Shown here piece after piece: positions 6,361-8,132 of a stretch of 8,132 nucleotides of DNA. Position numbers and translations under genes: made by a program. The notes beneath the pieces are model-generated. The model was not told the origin of the DNA. It did not search any database and saw only the letters and a list, made by a program, of their open reading frames with translations. Numbering within the stretch: the stretch's first letter is position 1; every line of letters begins with the position of its first letter. The DNA is from an uncultured Collinsella sp. (GTDB lineage Bacteria > Actinomycetota > Coriobacteriia > Coriobacteriales > Coriobacteriaceae), in contig CATYJC010000082.1 in NCBI GenBank assembly GCA_958407555.1, forward strand, positions 1-8,132, written 5' to 3'.

Positions 6361-6517
6361 GGCGTTGTTCCCGCAATGCCCTAAAGAGGAACCCGAGGGT
6401 TCCCACCTTTTGGCGCCAATGAGCAGCTGACTGGTCATACAACCTAGATTCCCTTCCTCATACCGAGGATGTCTATGTGTACGACCTGGTTGCAAAGAAG
6501 CGCCGGGTTATTTTTTT
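6361..6517 (+). promoter_or_regulatory. infC operon leader with candidate transcription attenuator
   Basis: The leader contains a hairpin GGAACC-CGAG-GGTTCC (6388-6403) and a palindrome TTGGCGCCAA (6410-6419). These are followed by two mutually exclusive structures. The terminator form pairs GACCTGGT (6483-6490) with GCCGGGTT (6502-6509, three G-T pairs), followed by seven T (6511-6517). The competing form pairs GGTCATAC (6433-6440) with GTACGACC (6479-6486, one mismatch) around an inner TCCTC/GAGGA hairpin (6455-6469), sequestering the left arm of the terminator. In Bacillus the same operon is controlled by L20 through leader attenuation. I cannot say whether this leader binds L20. Confidence 0.55.
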
Positions 6518-6536
6518 ATGAATGGAGGTAGGGAAA

Positions 6537-7091
6537 ATAGCTAAGTCTGATGACACCCGCATCAACGACGAGATCACTGCATCTTCGTGCCGTTTGATTG
6601 GCGTCGATGGCTCTCAGCTCGGCCTGTTCGCCATCCGCGATGCCCAGCGCGTCGCTGACGATCAGGGTCTCGACCTGGTCGAGATCGCTCCCAACGCGGA
6701 GCCGCCGGTCTGCAAGGTCATGGACTACGGTAAGTTCAAGTACCAGCAGGCCATGAAGGCCAAGGCCGCTCGTAAGAACCAGTCTAAGGTCGAGGTCAAG
6801 GAAATGAAGTTCCGACCCAAGATCGACGTTGGCGATTACGAGACCAAGAAGGGCCACGTTCTGCGTTTCCTCAAGAAGGGCGCACGCGTTAAGATCACCA
6901 TCATGTTCCGCGGCCGTGAGATGGCTCACCCGGAGCAGGGTCTTAACGTTCTCGAGCGTCTCGCCGAGGATCTCAAGCCTTACGCTACGGTCGAGTCCAA
7001 GCCTAAGATGGAAGGCCGTAACATGCTTATGCTGCTCGCCCCGATTAAGGGCGCCTTCGATGAGGATAAAGCGGCAAGCGATACCAAGTAA
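6537..7091 (+). CDS. infC: Translation initiation factor IF-3, AUA start
   Basis: IF3 binds the 30S subunit, prevents premature 50S joining and checks the start codon and initiator tRNA. Read from 6537 the product is 184 aa, normal for the family. The N-terminal domain (about 1-75) opens with DDTRINDEI and RLIGVDGSQLG, a basic helical linker follows KVMDYGKFKYQQ, and the C-terminal 30S-binding domain (about 90-175) has KEMKFRPKI and KITIMFRGREMAH. The start is inferred as ATA at 6537: GGAGGT (6524-6529) lies 7 nt upstream, and homology begins just after. The only in-frame upstream ATG (6522) overlaps that GGAGGT and has no binding site of its own. Rare AUU-type starts are a known feature of infC and let IF3 repress its own translation; AUA would serve the same purpose. 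It is first in an infC-rpmI-rplT operon. Confidence 0.93.
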   Translation: MAKSDDTRINDEITASSCRLIGVDGSQLGLFAIRDAQRVADDQGLDLVEIAPNAEPPVCKVMDYGKFKYQQAMKAKAARKNQSKVEVKEMKFRPKIDVGDYETKKGHVLRFLKKGARVKITIMFRGREMAHPEQGLNVLERLAEDLKPYATVESKPKMEGRNMLMLLAPIKGAFDEDKAASDTK

Positions 7092-7123
7092 CTAGTGTTC
7101 TGTAACCGATTAAGGAGTATTTC

Positions 7124-7315
7124 ATGCCTAAGATGAAGTCCCACAGCGGCACCAAGAAGCGTTTCCGCAAGACTGGCACCGGCAAGCTTATGCGCGCCAA
7201 GGCTTTCAAGAGCCACATCCTGAGCAAGAAGTCCACCAAGCGTAAGCGTGGCTTCCGTCAGGAGACCGAGATCGCCGCTGCCGACCGCAAGGTCATCAAG
7301 TCGCGTCTCGCCTAA
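7124..7315 (+). CDS. rpmI: 50S ribosomal protein L35
   Basis: A 63-aa, highly basic protein of the large ribosomal subunit. The whole sequence is characteristic: MPKMKSHSGTKKRF at the start, the KKSTKRKRGFR basic stretch in the middle and a short acidic-to-basic C-terminal segment; the length is normal. AAGGAG (7112-7117) lies 6 nt before the ATG. It starts 32 nt after the infC stop and 46 nt before rplT, the standard order of this operon. No terminator separates it from its neighbours, so it is presumably co-transcribed with them. Confidence 0.97.
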   Translation: MPKMKSHSGTKKRFRKTGTGKLMRAKAFKSHILSKKSTKRKRGFRQETEIAAADRKVIKSRLA

Positions 7316-7361
7316 GTTCGCGTTCCCGTTTTTCGTTTTACCGTCTAGGAGTTGATAGAAC

Positions 7362-7721
7362 ATGGCACGTATTAAGCGCGCTGTTGCCGCCAAGAAGAAG
7401 CGCCGTACCGTTATGCACCGTGCGAAGGGTTACTACGGTGCCGCTTCGCGTACTTACAAGCATGCTAAAGAGCAGGTCCAGCACTCCCTGCAGTATCAGT
7501 ATCGTGATCGCCGCAACAAGAAGCGCGAGATCCGCTCTCTCTGGATCACCCGTATCAACGCTGCCGCTCGCCTGAACGACATCTCTTACTCTCAGTTCAT
7601 GCACGGCCTGAAGGTTGCCGGCATCGAGCTCGACCGTAAGGTCCTGGCTCAGATGGCTTACGAGGACATCGAGTCCTTCAACGAGCTGGCTGCCATTGCC
7701 AAGAAGGCTCTCGAGGCCTAA
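7362..7721 (+). CDS. rplT: 50S ribosomal protein L20
   Basis: A 119-aa basic protein needed for early assembly of the large subunit, binding 23S rRNA. It is full length. Typical blocks are MARIKRAVAAKKKRR at the start, AKGYYGAASRTY, YRDRRNKKREIRSLWI, RINAAAR and the C-terminal GIELDRKVLAQMA. AGGAG (7347-7351) is 10 nt before the ATG. It is the last gene of the infC-rpmI-rplT operon and is followed by a strong terminator. In other bacteria L20 represses this operon by binding its own mRNA or the operon leader, which makes the structured leader upstream of infC a plausible target here. Confidence 0.98.
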   Translation: MARIKRAVAAKKKRRTVMHRAKGYYGAASRTYKHAKEQVQHSLQYQYRDRRNKKREIRSLWITRINAAARLNDISYSQFMHGLKVAGIELDRKVLAQMAYEDIESFNELAAIAKKALEA

Positions 7722-7742
7722 TAGATTCTGTTGAATCGTTAG

Positions 7743-7778
7743 GGGAGTGTCGCACTGTGCGCGGCACTCCCTCTTTTT
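7743..7778 (+). terminator. Intrinsic terminator of the infC-rpmI-rplT operon
   Basis: GGGAGTGTCGC (7743-7753) pairs with GCGGCACTCCC (7761-7771), 11 bp with one G-T, around a 7-nt loop. TCTTTTT follows (7772-7778). It lies 21 nt after the rplT stop. Confidence 0.93.
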
Positions 7779-8132
7779 ATCTAGAGCGCTGGTTTATATA
7801 GCAAAAGCGCGGGTAGATAGACACTTACAGGTGACCGATCTTTATATATCTCTTAACCGAAGGGTCATCATCTGATACGCGCGATCTTGCTGCACTCGAC
7901 TTTCTAGTTCCTGTATAGAAAGCCATAGGTTGTGTAGGACTTGTGAAGAGTGGAATTGACGTCCCACATCGCTTCGCGGTCTGGCAATATATCTCCTTGC
8001 CGCGCGGCCCGGTCGGACCGGATCGGCCGCAGAGCGTGCACCTTGAGAACCGGATACTGCGAGGATGGACACTTCCGAGTGTCGCATCCGGGCAGACATC
8101 GAACCATTTGAAATGGTCTAACTTGGATTTGT
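7779..8132 (+). promoter_or_regulatory. Gene-free tract, probable rRNA operon promoter/leader
   Basis: No protein gene is credible in these 354 bp. A possible promoter is TAGACA (7818-7823) with TATATA (7843-7848), though the 19-bp spacer is long. Downstream the tract is full of hairpins: GGCAA/TTGCC (7983-7987, 7997-8001), GCGGCC/GGCCGC (8004-8009, 8025-8030) enclosing CGGTC/GACCG, GACACT-TCCG-AGTGTC (8068-8083), and ACCATT-TGA-AATGGT (8103-8117). TGCACCTTGA (8037-8046) resembles boxA antitermination sites, and CCTTGAGAACCGGATA (8041-8056) resembles the TTGAGAAC processing/leader motif of actinobacterial rRNA operons. Together these suggest a 16S rRNA gene begins shortly beyond the right edge. 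No rRNA sequence itself is present. Confidence 0.45.

Noticed and set aside
5925..6495. Minus-strand open frames across the tRNA-Leu and its duplicate, containing the peptide MVPEARLE
   Set aside because: The peptide is the reverse-strand translation of the tRNA T arm and acceptor end (TGGTGCCCGAGGC). It recurs in annotated spurious proteins over tRNA genes, and here both copies come from the direct repeats.
6522..6536. ATG at 6522 as the infC start
   Set aside because: It overlaps the GGAGGT that must serve the downstream start and has no ribosome-binding site upstream, only a T-rich run.
7956..7993. TTGACG (7956-7961) with TATATC (7988-7993) as an rRNA promoter
   Set aside because: The spacer is 26 bp, far beyond the usable range, and no -10 lies at 16-18 bp.
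7842..8107. Short minus-strand open frames in the right-hand intergenic tract
   Set aside because: No ribosome-binding site, no recognisable protein, and the underlying DNA is a series of RNA-type hairpins.

Overview
This 8.1 kb window looks like a chromosomal housekeeping region of a high-GC Gram-positive bacterium. Gene content, codon use, Shine-Dalgarno strength and the individual proteins fit a Coriobacteriia (Collinsella-like) actinobacterium. That assignment is my inference from general familiarity; no marker that settles taxonomy is present. All recognised genes are on the + strand.

Layout: (1) 85-2445, a full-length bifunctional (p)ppGpp synthetase/hydrolase (Rel/RSH). (2) 2482-2509, a perfect 12-bp inverted repeat, then 2530-3213, a glyoxalase II-like metallo-beta-lactamase-fold hydrolase. 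(3) 3214-3407, an intergenic region with three spaced CAAACG repeats and a promoter, then 3408-4274, class II fructose-bisphosphate aldolase. (4) 4275-4525, an intergenic region dominated by a 92-nt near-continuous hairpin and ending in a good promoter, then 4526-5959, a cytoplasmic transglutaminase-like protein of unknown function. (5) 5999-6085, tRNA-Leu(CAA) with its terminator. Its 3' end plus terminator is repeated 184 bp downstream across a palindrome-rich 115-bp insert. (6) 6320-7721, a long leader with a predicted attenuator, then the infC-rpmI-rplT translation operon; infC appears to start at an AUA codon. (7) A strong terminator (7743-7778), then a gene-free tract to 8132 with GC-rich hairpins and a boxA-like/TTGAGAAC motif. 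This tract looks like the leader of a ribosomal RNA operon whose 16S gene would lie just beyond the window.

Functionally, the protein genes combine stringent control (rel), glycolysis (fba), small-molecule hydrolysis (MBL) and translation (tRNA, IF3, L35, L20, probable rRNA leader). Rel and the rRNA/ribosomal genes are linked in growth-rate control, but nothing shows co-regulation here beyond proximity.

I found no convincing new multi-gene system. The most unusual items are non-coding: the tRNA-Leu 3'-end duplication around a palindromic insert, the AUA start and candidate attenuator of infC, the 92-nt hairpin after fba, and the likely rRNA leader at the right edge.
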